Notes: generated by a model from the sequence alone, not told the origin. DNA of 64,000 nucleotides from DSSB01 sp046346845 (GCA_046346845.1 JAXMHH010000001.1:620001-684000); one strand, 5' to 3'. Shown: positions 24,735 to 33,544, numbered from the stretch's first letter. Translations and numbers: made by a program.

Positions 24735-26300
24735 ATGAAAAAATCGCTCTGGAGCGCTTCGCTGCTCGCCCTGGCTTGCACTGCCCTACCCGCCCTCTCG
24801 CCGGCCGTCACTTGGGATGGCGGCGGCACCAACAGCAATTGGTCCACCGCCAATAACTGGAACCCCAACGGCGCGCCCGCCGCCGGCAGTCAGCTCCTCT
24901 TTCCGCCGGCCGCCCTCAAGCTCACCAACGTCAACGACTTTCCGGATCTCACCAACTTCCAGTCCTTGCAGCTGTCCGCGGCCAACTACAACCTCGGCGG
25001 CAATGACATCCAACTCAGCAACGGCATCCTCGCCAGCCACGCCGGCGGGACCAACACCCTGACCCTGGGCGTCCAGTTGACCCAGAACCAGAGTTTTACC
25101 GTCCAAAACGACGGGGCCTTTCTCAAAGTCGACGGCGACATCGACCTGAAGACCTTCACCCTCACGGTGGGCGGCGAAGGCAACCTGATCTCCAACGGAA
25201 AGATCCTCGGCTCCGGCCAGATCATCAAGAACGGCCCGGGCTTTCTGCGCTTGACCGGGGATAATTCCTTCGCGGGAGGCATCACCGTGAACGGCGGCAG
25301 CCTGCAGGTGGATAATTCCGCCGGCTCCGGCACCGGCGGCGGCGCCGTCGTCGTGGAGAGCGGGGCCGAGCTGCAAGGCGACGGCGCGATCCAAGACGAG
25401 GTCCTGATCAAGGCCGGAGGCAAGGTCTCCCCCGGCGACAGCGAACCCGCCCTGCTCGCGGTCGGCAACTTGATCCTCTCTCCCGGCTCCGCCTACGTCG
25501 CCCAGCTCAACGGTCAGATCCCCGATACCGAATACAGCGTCCTGCAGGTGAACGGAACGGTGGCCTTGGACCAGTCCGTCCTGCGCATCGCCCTTGGACC
25601 CAACGTCCAGATCGGCGACGACTTCAAGATCATCGACAACGACTCCACCGACCCGGTGGGCGGGGTGTTCGAGGGCCTGAGCGAAGGCAAGACCTTCCAC
25701 CTGGTCGGCTTTGACAATATCGGCTTTAAAATCAGCTACCAAGGCGGAGACGGAAACGACGTGGTCCTGCACTCGATCCCCACGCTCACGGTCAACGACG
25801 TGACGGTCCGCGAGCCCTCCACGGGCGCCGCGACGGCCGCCTTCGTCGTCCAGCTCAACGAGGCGAGCAGCGAGACGGTCACGGTCAAATACGCCACCGC
25901 CCCCGGCAGCGCCCTGGCCGGCGACGACTACGAGGTCGCCAACGGGACCCTGACCTTCAACCCGGGTGTGACCAAGCAGACGGTCAACGTAACCATCGAC
26001 AGCGACGACGTCGCCGAAGGCAACGAGGAATTTTCCTTCAAGATCTTCTCCCCAAGCAACGCGACGGTCATCAAGGACTTCGGCACCGGGACCATCACCC
26101 CGCCGACCGACGGCGGTTCCGGCGGCAACGGCAATAATGGCGGCGGCAGCGGCGGGGGCTCGAGCAACCCGCCGGGCAACGCCGCCTCGGACGGAGGCTG
26201 CAGCCTGCATCCGGGCGCCGCTTCCACGGGAAACCTGTTCTTCGGATTCGGACTCATGGGCCTGCTGGGCGTAGCGCTGCGTTTCGCCAAAAGATCCTAA
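24735..26300 (+). CDS. Secreted surface protein with autotransporter-like repeats, Calx-beta domain and Cys-Ser-Leu sorting tail
   Basis: The 521-aa protein has a signal peptide (1-25). A region follows that begins VTWDGGGTNSNWSTANNWNP and continues with passenger-type motifs (GFLRLTGDNSFAGGITVNGG) like PATR/autotransporter-associated beta strands. A Calx-beta domain (about 352-455: VREPSTGAATAAFVVQLNEA, YATAPGSALAGDDYE) would bind calcium. A Gly/Asn/Ser linker leads to GGCSLHP, one hydrophobic helix (about 498-515) and FAKRS. The ending matches the signals at 15014 and 49690. There is no beta-barrel translocator, so release and anchoring should depend on a sorting protease encoded elsewhere. 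GAGGAGA precedes the ATG. Confidence 0.85.
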   Translation: MKKSLWSASLLALACTALPALSPAVTWDGGGTNSNWSTANNWNPNGAPAAGSQLLFPPAALKLTNVNDFPDLTNFQSLQLSAANYNLGGNDIQLSNGILASHAGGTNTLTLGVQLTQNQSFTVQNDGAFLKVDGDIDLKTFTLTVGGEGNLISNGKILGSGQIIKNGPGFLRLTGDNSFAGGITVNGGSLQVDNSAGSGTGGGAVVVESGAELQGDGAIQDEVLIKAGGKVSPGDSEPALLAVGNLILSPGSAYVAQLNGQIPDTEYSVLQVNGTVALDQSVLRIALGPNVQIGDDFKIIDNDSTDPVGGVFEGLSEGKTFHLVGFDNIGFKISYQGGDGNDVVLHSIPTLTVNDVTVREPSTGAATAAFVVQLNEASSETVTVKYATAPGSALAGDDYEVANGTLTFNPGVTKQTVNVTIDSDDVAEGNEEFSFKIFSPSNATVIKDFGTGTITPPTDGGSGGNGNNGGGSGGGSSNPPGNAASDGGCSLHPGAASTGNLFFGFGLMGLLGVALRFAKRS

Positions 26301-26369
26301 CCCTGGCCGATCCGGCGCATTGTTTTTCTTTTTCACGTGGGAAGAGGAAGCCTGCTATATTAAGGGCCT

Positions 26370-27209
26370 ATGCGCCTTATCGCCTCCTGCCCAGACTGCC
26401 AAACCCAGTACTGGTCCGACGAAAGTGAAGACCGGCAGAGCCTCAACTGCTATTGCGGAAACGTCCTCCAATTGCGATCGGGACCGCCGGTCGATGCCAG
26501 GGTGGTCCGCTGCTCCTCCTGTGGAGCCGCGCGGGAATCGGGGGCAAGCGCCTGCCAATTCTGCCATTCCGACTTTACCATCCACGAGAAAGACCTTAAC
26601 ACGATCTGCCCCCACTGCATGGCGCGAGTCAGCGACGTCGCCCGCTTTTGCCATTATTGCGGAGGAAGGATCCAACCGCAGTTCGCCTCCGGGACCCGCA
26701 GCGCCATGCTCTGCCCGGCCTGCGAAGGCTCTCGGCCTCTCTACTCGAGAAGGGAAATCGGCCAGATCCCCTTTCATGAATGCCACCTCTGCGCGGGGGT
26801 TTGGTTGGACCTGACCTCTTTTCGGAATTTTATCGAGAACTCGAAGTCCGAGGAGACCCTCGCATTGCTAGGGCAATTGCCCAACCCCAAGGTTTCGGTG
26901 ACGGACCTCAGCGGGGAAGCCGGCCCTCAATCCCGTTTCTATCGCCCTTGCCCGGCCTGCCGCACCATCATGAGCCGGCACAATGTGGCCTCGAAAAGCG
27001 GGGTGATCGTTGACCTCTGTAATTCCCACGGGGTTTGGTTCGACGGAAACGAATTGGCCCAGCTCATCCAATGGATCCGTCGTGGGGGCCTGGAAAGGGC
27101 CCGGCGAAACCAAGCCACCCTCAAGGCACCCGCCCGCGAATGCGCCGGTCCAGGCATGGATTTATCCGGGTATTTGCTGAAGGCCATGGCCGATCTCTTA
27201 AAAGGCTAG
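26370..27209 (+). CDS. Multi-zinc-ribbon protein with two TFIIB-type zinc ribbons
   Basis: The 279-aa protein is unusually rich in Cys pairs. The N-terminal 120 residues carry CPDC, CYCG, CSSCG, CQFCH, CPHC and CHYCGG, enough for about three ribbons. Two zf-TFIIB-type domains follow: CPACEG...CHLCAGVWLD (about 115-155) and CPACRTI...CNSHGVWFDGNEL (about 192-235). In the second of these one cysteine of the usual C-x2-C-GVW is replaced by His. A basic helix ends the protein. It is likely cytoplasmic and binds protein or nucleic acid; no enzyme motif is visible. Confidence 0.75.
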   Translation: MRLIASCPDCQTQYWSDESEDRQSLNCYCGNVLQLRSGPPVDARVVRCSSCGAARESGASACQFCHSDFTIHEKDLNTICPHCMARVSDVARFCHYCGGRIQPQFASGTRSAMLCPACEGSRPLYSRREIGQIPFHECHLCAGVWLDLTSFRNFIENSKSEETLALLGQLPNPKVSVTDLSGEAGPQSRFYRPCPACRTIMSRHNVASKSGVIVDLCNSHGVWFDGNELAQLIQWIRRGGLERARRNQATLKAPARECAGPGMDLSGYLLKAMADLLKG

Positions 27210-27213
27210 GCCT

Positions 27214-27795
27214 TTATTTGATCCTGGGGCGAAAGATCACCCCGCCCGCCCAGGGGTACACCCTGCGGTTCGCAAAGCGGCAGGTCGAGAAGGAATAGTA
27301 GGTGGGAAGCCACGGATAGACCTGGCGTGGGTAGGCGATCAGCACCACCGACTCGACCGGCGCTTGGTAAAACTGCAGCAGCGCCCCCATCAAAAAGGCC
27401 GTCTCCTCGAAGACACGCGGGTCCAAGCGGTAAAAGGGCCGCGCGACGAAGGCGTCCTGGGCCGCCACAAAGGCCTCGCCCAGCTCTTGATACGAAGACA
27501 CCGTGCGCCACGGGCTTTTGGTATTCCTGACAACCCGGTCGTAGAATTGCGCCGCCTTCTCGTTGAGGAGCCCCAAAGGGGCCAGGAGCTTTTCGACGGA
27601 ATAATCCGAAGCCGCCTGGCCTCGCGCCAGGGCGAGGAGCTCCGCGGAATTGGCGTTCAAGTAATAGGCGATCTCTTGGATGGCCGGCATCTCGTCGACC
27701 TTGGGGTCGCGGGCCAGGGCCCGTCCCCCGAAGGACATCGACAGGATCACCGCCAGGAGGAAAGCCGCCGCTGAGGGAGTTTTCATCGCGTTCAT
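27214..27795 (-). CDS. Secreted protein of unknown function
   Basis: The 193-aa protein starts at the ATG that gives a Sec signal peptide (residues 1-28, ending GRALA). The mature part is largely helical (IQEIAYYLNANSAELLALA, LNEKAAQFYDRVV), then turns beta-like with several Tyr, Trp and Pro residues near the end (YPRQVYPWLPTYYSFSTCRF). One cysteine is present. No family was recognised. It converges with the zinc-ribbon gene (4-base gap). Its upstream side abuts an inverted-repeat element. Confidence 0.6.
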   Translation of the reverse strand: MNAMKTPSAAAFLLAVILSMSFGGRALARDPKVDEMPAIQEIAYYLNANSAELLALARGQAASDYSVEKLLAPLGLLNEKAAQFYDRVVRNTKSPWRTVSSYQELGEAFVAAQDAFVARPFYRLDPRVFEETAFLMGALLQFYQAPVESVVLIAYPRQVYPWLPTYYSFSTCRFANRRVYPWAGGVIFRPRIK

Positions 27796-27801
27796 GCCCC
27801 T

Positions 27802-27946
27802 TAGCAGTCTGTTGACAAAAACCGGTGATCGGGCCAAGCCGCCGTAGGCGGATCGGCGGGCCCCGAAAATCCGAAGGATTTTTGGGCGGCCGATGGAGGC
27901 CGGATTTACTCCGACCGGAATAAGATGGTTTGTCAACAGCCTGTTA
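27802..27946. mobile_element. Short inverted-repeat element (MITE- or REP-like, about 145 bp)
   Basis: Imperfect terminal inverted repeats of 18 bp (27802-27819 and 27929-27946, 16 of 18 matching, core CTGTTGACAAA) enclose a GC-rich body. The body has internal hairpins, for example AAAATCC-GAA-GGATTTT and CCGCC-GTA-GGCGG. It contains no gene. Size and ends suggest a non-autonomous miniature transposable element or a dispersed palindromic repeat. No second copy was noticed in this window and no clear target-site duplication could be set. Confidence 0.5.
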
Positions 27947-28065
27947 GACCCTCCCAAAATAACAAGGCTGTGGGAAAATCACAACTTTAGCCCAAAACCG
28001 GCGAAAACCCCGGAGAATTCTTGGATGCGCCCCCAGGGGCGCGCCGCCAAGGGACTCGGGGCACC

Positions 28066-29901
28066 ATGTCAACGAAGTGGGTCAAATCCGCATTGGAAAT
28101 GCGCTCTCCGGACGGCCTTTGCACGGGAGACGGTTACCGCGCCTTGTCCGCGGACGTGGAACGGGAGCTGAAGGCCTCCGGCAAGACAACGCTCAGCCTC
28201 GACACCTACCTAAAAAGTCCCGACAAGGACAGCTGCGCGGACCGCCTCCTCAAAGATTCCAAGACCTCCTCCCTTGCCAAGCAATGGCTCTCGCAGATCG
28301 CCGCCTATGACGAGCAGAAGGATTCGATCTCGCCCTTCGACCTCGCCTATTTGCTCTTCGATCTCTACGGAGAAAACTTCCAGGAGGACTGGCAAAAGTT
28401 TTTTTTGGCAGGCGACGGCGCCTTCTCGGCCCTGCAAAGGATCCGCGCCGTCGGATCCCCCTTGTTAGATCCAAGCGCCGCGAACTCACTAAACACCAAG
28501 ACCCTGCTCCTATTACGGGCGCTGGCGGTCTACGTCGGGGCCCGTTCGGCGAAGGAGCCTGCCGCCTCGGCAAGCGGCGCGATCGACTTCTATTTCAACC
28601 AGCGGGAACCCGGAGGATTTGCGGATTACCTGGGGGTCTCGCTCAAGGATTTCCTCGGTCTCGACGAGGGCCGCCGCTCGGCACTTTTTGCCAAGGCCCT
28701 GCAACAAAAATTCCCGGAGGCAAAGACGGTGGAGTCCCTATTCCGCTACTTTTCCTTTTCGGAGGCCTTGGACTTCAGCCAACAGGCGTTTCGGACCAAC
28801 CCCGCCGCGGCGCTGGCCTTGTTCGAAGGGGTTCGACTCCCCGGCCTTCGCTCCGACTTCGAACTGCGGACGACGGCCTCAGGCGAAGCCCAGTTCTTTC
28901 CCAGGCTCTCCCAAAACGCCCGCTATGCGGACCGGCAACAGGCCATCGACGCCTTCTTGGGCAAGCCCGTTTTGACGAGGCGGACCAATCTCTGGATCGC
29001 CGCCAAGACGGGCGCCAGCACCGTCCTGAAAAAACACCTCTGGCCCGGCAACACCGAGGTCTTTTCCATCGAATCGAGCGCGCCCGGACCTACGACCTTG
29101 GTATTCGCCCCTCATTTCCATGAGGACAACCCGCGCAAGGTCTTTCACTGGATCAAGGACCTCCCCCTGCAAAGCGGGCGCCTCCTCGTGATCCCCGAGG
29201 CCAATCGGGCGATGGGAAACTTGGGCAAGGATACCGTCCGAATGAACCGGATCTTCAATCAGGCCTTGAATGACGACGCCCCCGATTATCTGGTCGTGCG
29301 CCGGGCGGAATATCTGATGGGGCTGGTGGACGGCATGGTGGGGCTCCATGATTGGAACGGAATGGCCCCCTTCTTCATCTCCGACCTGACCTTCGATCCA
29401 AGCAAAGGGGGGCCGAATGACCCCGGCCCCCTCGCCTCGCCCTGGCTGCCGGCGCAGGCCCTGCAGATCCAAACCATCGCGGGCCGGGACATCTTTACGG
29501 AAGGTCCCCTGGAAGGCCAATTCACGCGGGCCAACCCCTCGAGCTTGGGCAATCCGCCCCAGCCGCAATGGCGAATCGCCGAGCTCGCGGCGAAGAGACT
29601 ACAAACGCTGACCGGCCTGTCTTTCAGCTTCCGAGCCTCGCCCCTCACCCAGGCCGATTCCTTGCGGGCAAACAATTCCACCGCCTACATGAATTTTTTC
29701 CTCAGAAAACCCGCCATGACCTTCGAAGGCCGCAAGGGCGTCGAGCAAGGCCGACTGATGGCCCAGGCGCTCTACGCGCTGCTGTTGGCCTTCGGGCATC
29801 GGGTGGATCCCAGCTTCGAAGCCGCCTTGCAGTCCGCGCCGAAACCGGAGCCGAATATCTATCAGGGCCTCCCCGCCGATGCGGGAGAGGCGCAAAAATA
29901 A
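28066..29901 (+). CDS. Large protein with a C-terminal zinc-carboxypeptidase (M14 / succinylglutamate-desuccinylase)-like region
   Basis: The 611-aa product has no clear signal peptide. Residues 1-320 are mostly helical and unrecognised. The region 310-480 reads like an M14-type metallohydrolase: FAPHFHEDNP (H350, E353, matching H-x-x-E with a Pro three residues on), LLVIPEANRAMGN (where the family has an Asn-Pro/Arg substrate site) and DGMVGLHDWNG (H428 as third zinc ligand). If correct it removes an acyl or amino-acid group. The remaining C-terminus is unassigned. ATG 28066 is preferred; an upstream TTG at 28021 would add 15 poorly conserved-looking residues. The neighbours give no hint. 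Confidence 0.55.
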   Translation: MSTKWVKSALEMRSPDGLCTGDGYRALSADVERELKASGKTTLSLDTYLKSPDKDSCADRLLKDSKTSSLAKQWLSQIAAYDEQKDSISPFDLAYLLFDLYGENFQEDWQKFFLAGDGAFSALQRIRAVGSPLLDPSAANSLNTKTLLLLRALAVYVGARSAKEPAASASGAIDFYFNQREPGGFADYLGVSLKDFLGLDEGRRSALFAKALQQKFPEAKTVESLFRYFSFSEALDFSQQAFRTNPAAALALFEGVRLPGLRSDFELRTTASGEAQFFPRLSQNARYADRQQAIDAFLGKPVLTRRTNLWIAAKTGASTVLKKHLWPGNTEVFSIESSAPGPTTLVFAPHFHEDNPRKVFHWIKDLPLQSGRLLVIPEANRAMGNLGKDTVRMNRIFNQALNDDAPDYLVVRRAEYLMGLVDGMVGLHDWNGMAPFFISDLTFDPSKGGPNDPGPLASPWLPAQALQIQTIAGRDIFTEGPLEGQFTRANPSSLGNPPQPQWRIAELAAKRLQTLTGLSFSFRASPLTQADSLRANNSTAYMNFFLRKPAMTFEGRKGVEQGRLMAQALYALLLAFGHRVDPSFEAALQSAPKPEPNIYQGLPADAGEAQK

Positions 29902-29912
29902 TATTTCATAAT

Positions 29913-30257
29913 TCATTTATTGTTCAGAAAGAGAGGCGAATTTCGCAAGGTGTCTCGAATCGTGGGGCTCACAGCCCCGGCCGGTTCCGCGGCGGGCGCC
30001 AACACTCCCCGGACGCTGGGATTCGCGTCTTGCAGGTACATCTTGAAGGGCAAGGCCTCGGGGACCTCGAAGCAGAAGTAATTGATCGTCAGGCCCGAAA
30101 AGAAATCGTCCGCCGGCTTCCCAAGGTGAAATATCAGGGCACTTGACGTGGCGGAAACGGCGATGGCGGGGACATCGGTGCTACCACCTTCCAGGCCAAA
30201 GGCCAGGTTCGCGACACAGGCGGGAGGCTTATAATAAAATACTTTAATTCTTGTAAA
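29913..30257 (-). pseudogene. 5'-truncated gene remnant, no usable start codon
   Basis: An open frame of 114 codons on the minus strand reads protein-like sequence (VANLAFGLEGGSTDVPAIAV, FFSGLTINYFCFEVPEALPF, LQDANPSVRGVLAP). It is preceded by an in-frame TAG, with no ATG, GTG or TTG in its first 60 codons. The composition is coding-like, whereas the upstream 60 bases turn AT-rich. It is best read as the C-terminal stub of a secreted-type protein that lost its front half. No family was recognised. Confidence 0.4.
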
Positions 30258-30318
30258 CTAATACCATGTAACTAAACATTTTTTACTCCGAGACGCGGTG
30301 CCCCAGAAAAGCTGTCTT

Positions 30319-30900
30319 TCATGAAAACGAAGAGAGCCGCCTTTCAATGCGCCGATCGGGAATCAACCAGATCAGCGCGACCGTGACGTACAGGGCGCAG
30401 GATAGGAGCGGCCGCCACCGGGCCACCAGCACCGCGACCAAATAGAGCAGAAGCGAGGCCTTGCCCTTGAGGTCCCTGCCAAAGGCCTGTCCTAGGGCGG
30501 AATCTTTCCCGTGGAAGGCCACCAACACCCGAGCCAATAGGTAATAGGCGGTGCCGGCCAGCAGCAGGATGACCCCGTAGAGTGTCACCGGCCAGGCGGC
30601 AAATTGGTTTTCGCCCATCCAAGCGGTGGCGAAGGGCAGCAGGGACAGCCAGAACAACAGATGCAGGTTGGCCCAGAGGATGCGCCCGTTTACCTGCTGG
30701 GTGGCTTGCAACATGTGGTGATGGTTGTTCCAATAGATCCCGATGTGGACGAAGCTGAGGATATAGCTCAAAAAAACGGGGATCAAGGCCTGCAAGGCCG
30801 AGGGATCGGCACTATGCGGCACCTTCATCTCGAGCACCATGATGGTGATGATGATGGCCAAGACCCCGTCGCTGAAGGCCTCGAGTCGCGATTTGCTCAT
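30319..30900 (-). CDS. TMEM175-family (DUF1211) potassium channel
   Basis: The 193-aa protein has six hydrophobic helices and the family hallmark RLEAFSDGVLAI at residues 5-16, where the F-S-D motif ends the pore-lining first helix. HIGIYWNNHHHML follows in the next helices. Bacterial TMEM175 proteins form tetrameric K+-permeable channels in the inner membrane. The start at 30900 is chosen because the family begins just before the RxxxFSD motif; the frame continues upstream to 30978 without family resemblance. No neighbours suggest a dedicated partner. Confidence 0.85.
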   Translation of the reverse strand: MSKSRLEAFSDGVLAIIITIMVLEMKVPHSADPSALQALIPVFLSYILSFVHIGIYWNNHHHMLQATQQVNGRILWANLHLLFWLSLLPFATAWMGENQFAAWPVTLYGVILLLAGTAYYLLARVLVAFHGKDSALGQAFGRDLKGKASLLLYLVAVLVARWRPLLSCALYVTVALIWLIPDRRIERRLSSFS

Positions 30901-31004
30901 GGGAGACACCGCCGCTGCGGCGAATTTACCCGAAGGAACCGGACTCACCAAGCGGATAATGCCCGACGACAGGTTCACCGTCGCCGGGCCTTATCCCTCG
31001 AGGG

Positions 31005-32702
31005 TCAATCCGCCACCCGGAACAGGCCGTCCGGGGAATCGGCGATTCCCGTATTCCTTCTCAGGATATCAGCGAGCCGCGTCCCATGGATCTCCTGGAC
31101 CTCCTCGCGACTAAAGGCAGGATCGCGCTCGTACCAAAAGCGGTCGCCGGCGCGCAGACGTTCGAATTGCATTTTCAAGGCACCAGCGATGGAGGGGCCT
31201 ACGCTCGCGCCCCGCAGGTGATCCTCGGCCAGGGCCCCAACCCAGGGGTCCACCTGATCGACGGTCCCGTAAATCGATTCCAGCTTCGACGCCAATTCCG
31301 GATCCGAGGTGATCTCACCGAAGTCCTTCACGGGAGCGAGGTCCAGGGCCGCGCGCAAGGTGTTGTAATCCGGCAGCCCGTGGTCCCGCCCCCGCTGCAT
31401 ATTGAGGGAGGCCAGATCCAACCCACCGGCGCCGGGAGGGCCGAAGAGGAAATTCCTCACCCCATCGACGACATGGACGTCGATCTCCTGCATGGGCTGA
31501 AAGGCGAGGCCCCGAAGCAAGGGGTCGATTCCCTCGCTGAGCAACGGTTCGTTGTTGAAGAAGGCCTCCGCCAAGGGAAGCGCGCCCGACGCGGTCTCGC
31601 GGCCGTCCGGCCCCAGGCGGAGCAAGGCGTTGTTGAGCATGGTATGGCCCACTCGGAAGTAGGCCGTGGAAAATTCATTGAAGATCGCGGGGTCGACTTC
31701 GGGATCGTAGCCGAGGTCCGGGCCGGGGCGGTGCGGTCCCAACAAGGCAGGCAAAAATTCCTGGTAGGTGATGGCCTGCAGAAATGCCCCGACGAATTTC
31801 CTCGCCCGCTGGTAGATCCGTTCATCGTCCCAATCGGGATGGCTTTTCTTGAGCTCGTCGCAGAGCCGATTGTGCTCCCGAAGGAATAGCGTATGGATGG
31901 CGGCCAGGGCCGTCTGCTCGTTGACACGGATGTCGCCGGCGACGAAAAAATCCGCGGAGGCGCTCGGCGCATTGGCGACGCTGCCGTCGTTGAAGGGCAA
32001 GAGATTCCCCTCGCTGATCTTAAGCTTGCCATCCCGCCCAGTTCGTAACCAAGTGGCACGGGCCTCGTCCGATCCGTAAACTTGGGAGGCGTCCAGCCAG
32101 GCGGTCAAGGCGTTCGCTTGTTCCCGCGGGTGGGAGGCGTCGGTCCCGGTTCCGTCCAGAAAGGCGCTGCGTGAAAACGGGATCACGGCGGTACCGGTAC
32201 CCTGAGGATCGAAGTAGGGATCTCCCTCCGGAACAGAAATGGGCAAGGGTTGGCTGGAGTCGGTAAGGGTCAAGTCGAGATCATGGTCGAGAAATTGTCC
32301 CCAGACGAACATATAGCTCGACAAGCCACGGGCATTCGGGATGGGACCGCCTTGGGAGTTGATGAGATTGCTGATCTCGCGTGGATTCGGCCGGCTCGCC
32401 CCGGCGGGACTTGAAATCCCGTCCGCATAGGCGGGATCCGCCAACCTGGCGAGCGCGGCCCCTGCGGCACCCCACTCCGGATGTTGCAGGTTATTTTGGG
32501 TACCGTCGATGTTGCGGTTTTCAGGCTCCGGTTCAGCGACAGCCTCCCTTCCGGTCCCGACCCCTCCCTGCGCCGTCCCCTCGGCCGAGGATGACCCCGC
32601 CTGATTCGGGGAAACACCCCCTCCGCAAGCGGCTAGCGTCAGCAATGCAAACACAAAAGAAGCTCCAAGCCATCGGGCGATATTGCGGTGATGACCCCAC
32701 AT
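31005..32702 (-). CDS. Animal-type haem peroxidase lipoprotein
   Basis: The 565-aa protein has a lipoprotein signal (LLTLAACGGG) and a linker, then a peroxidasin/myeloperoxidase-type catalytic domain (about 65-560). The distal His lies in WGQFLDHDLDL (H140, preceded by D139). The distal Arg and the haem-linking Glu fall in GDIRVNE (R259, E262), followed by LFLREHNRL. The proximal His lies in FRVGHTM (H353), and NMQRGRDHGLPDYN is intact. All catalytic positions known from myeloperoxidase are present, so an active H2O2-dependent oxidase in the periplasm or on the outer membrane is likely. It stands alone on the minus strand. Confidence 0.9.
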   Translation of the reverse strand: MWGHHRNIARWLGASFVFALLTLAACGGGVSPNQAGSSSAEGTAQGGVGTGREAVAEPEPENRNIDGTQNNLQHPEWGAAGAALARLADPAYADGISSPAGASRPNPREISNLINSQGGPIPNARGLSSYMFVWGQFLDHDLDLTLTDSSQPLPISVPEGDPYFDPQGTGTAVIPFSRSAFLDGTGTDASHPREQANALTAWLDASQVYGSDEARATWLRTGRDGKLKISEGNLLPFNDGSVANAPSASADFFVAGDIRVNEQTALAAIHTLFLREHNRLCDELKKSHPDWDDERIYQRARKFVGAFLQAITYQEFLPALLGPHRPGPDLGYDPEVDPAIFNEFSTAYFRVGHTMLNNALLRLGPDGRETASGALPLAEAFFNNEPLLSEGIDPLLRGLAFQPMQEIDVHVVDGVRNFLFGPPGAGGLDLASLNMQRGRDHGLPDYNTLRAALDLAPVKDFGEITSDPELASKLESIYGTVDQVDPWVGALAEDHLRGASVGPSIAGALKMQFERLRAGDRFWYERDPAFSREEVQEIHGTRLADILRRNTGIADSPDGLFRVAD

Positions 32703-32864
32703 AGACCCTCCTAGAAATTAATTATTGGATTTGAAGTCGTGGCAGCCGGTTACCGTATGAAGGTATTACGACCCTGGCAGGGGAAACCTTCGCCGAAAAA
32801 ACTCTCTCCGATTTTTTCAGGTGAAAGGACCCTCGGCAGGGAAAAGCAAACGGACGTCTTTTCG

Positions 32865-32892
32865 AAAAAAAAGGGCGGCGTTACCGCCGCCC
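32865..32892 (-). terminator. Intrinsic terminator of the EF-hand gene
   Basis: An 8-bp GC-only inverted repeat (32873-32880 and 32885-32892, loop of 4) is followed on the minus strand by eight T residues. It lies about 50 bases downstream of the EF-hand stop codon. Confidence 0.85.
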
Positions 32893-32943
32893 CCGAAATC
32901 CTGGGCTACCCGTAAGTCCCAGGCGTTTCCTTTGGATGGGTCC

Positions 32944-33393
32944 TTATTCTTCCGGAGGGCGCTGCCCCTGCCCACCGCCATTCGCGCCCGGCGGCTTCGG
33001 CATCTCCTCCGGGCTGAGATAACCGTCATTATTGGCGTCGGCCTGCTGGAAACGCTCCGAGGCATGGGCTACCACCTCTTCCAAGGTGATGGCGCCGTCT
33101 CCGTCGGTGTCGTGGCTTTTGAAGCGCGCCTCGGCGGGGGCCAAGAATTCTTCCTTCGAGATCTGCCCATCGCCGTCGAGATCTTGGGGACCGCGACCCG
33201 ACCCCTGCCCCATTTGCGGACCGGCACCGGTAGAGCCCGATGGAAATTGAGCGCCCTGCCCCGGTCCCTGCCCTTGCGGGCCCCCGGAAGGGGGTCCGCC
33301 TGGACCGCCCAGGCCTTGTGCGAAGGCCGGCCCAGCCAGAATGGCGAGGGCGCCGAGGGTTAAAAGACTTTTCGAAACGAGCTTGGTGTTCAT
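32944..33393 (-). CDS. Secreted EF-hand calcium-binding protein
   Basis: The 149-aa protein has a signal peptide (1-25, ending AFA), a Gly/Pro/Gln-rich linker (about 27-66) and three canonical EF-hand loops: DLDGDGQISKEEF, DTDGDGAITLEEV and DANNDGYLSPEEM. Each has acidic residues at loop positions 1, 3, 5 and 12 (Asn at 3 in the last). A Gly/Pro tail follows. It is likely periplasmic. It lies divergent from the ECF sigma operon across a 150-base region with a perfect palindrome, so it is a candidate target of that regulator. Confidence 0.85.
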   Translation of the reverse strand: MNTKLVSKSLLTLGALAILAGPAFAQGLGGPGGPPSGGPQGQGPGQGAQFPSGSTGAGPQMGQGSGRGPQDLDGDGQISKEEFLAPAEARFKSHDTDGDGAITLEEVVAHASERFQQADANNDGYLSPEEMPKPPGANGGGQGQRPPEE

Positions 33394-33442
33394 GGTTTCC
33401 TCCGTATGGAAAGGGTATTTCCCCTGCTACGGCCCAGCCGGC

Positions 33443-33468
33443 AAAAACCTTCGCGACCGAAGGTTTTT
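33443..33468. promoter_or_regulatory. Perfect 11-bp inverted repeat between the EF-hand gene and the ECF sigma operon
   Basis: The arms AAAAACCTTCG and CGAAGGTTTTT flank a 4-base spacer, 50 bases upstream of the EF-hand start and 76 bases upstream of the sigma-factor start. Position favours an operator or leader hairpin. The short T and A runs on both sides could alternatively make it a weak two-way terminator. Confidence 0.45.
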
Positions 33469-33544
33469 CCCACTTCCCGCGTATCATCCTAAGAAAACGG
33501 AATATTTTTGGAAGAATCGAAAAAAACTGGCAAATAGGAAGCCC

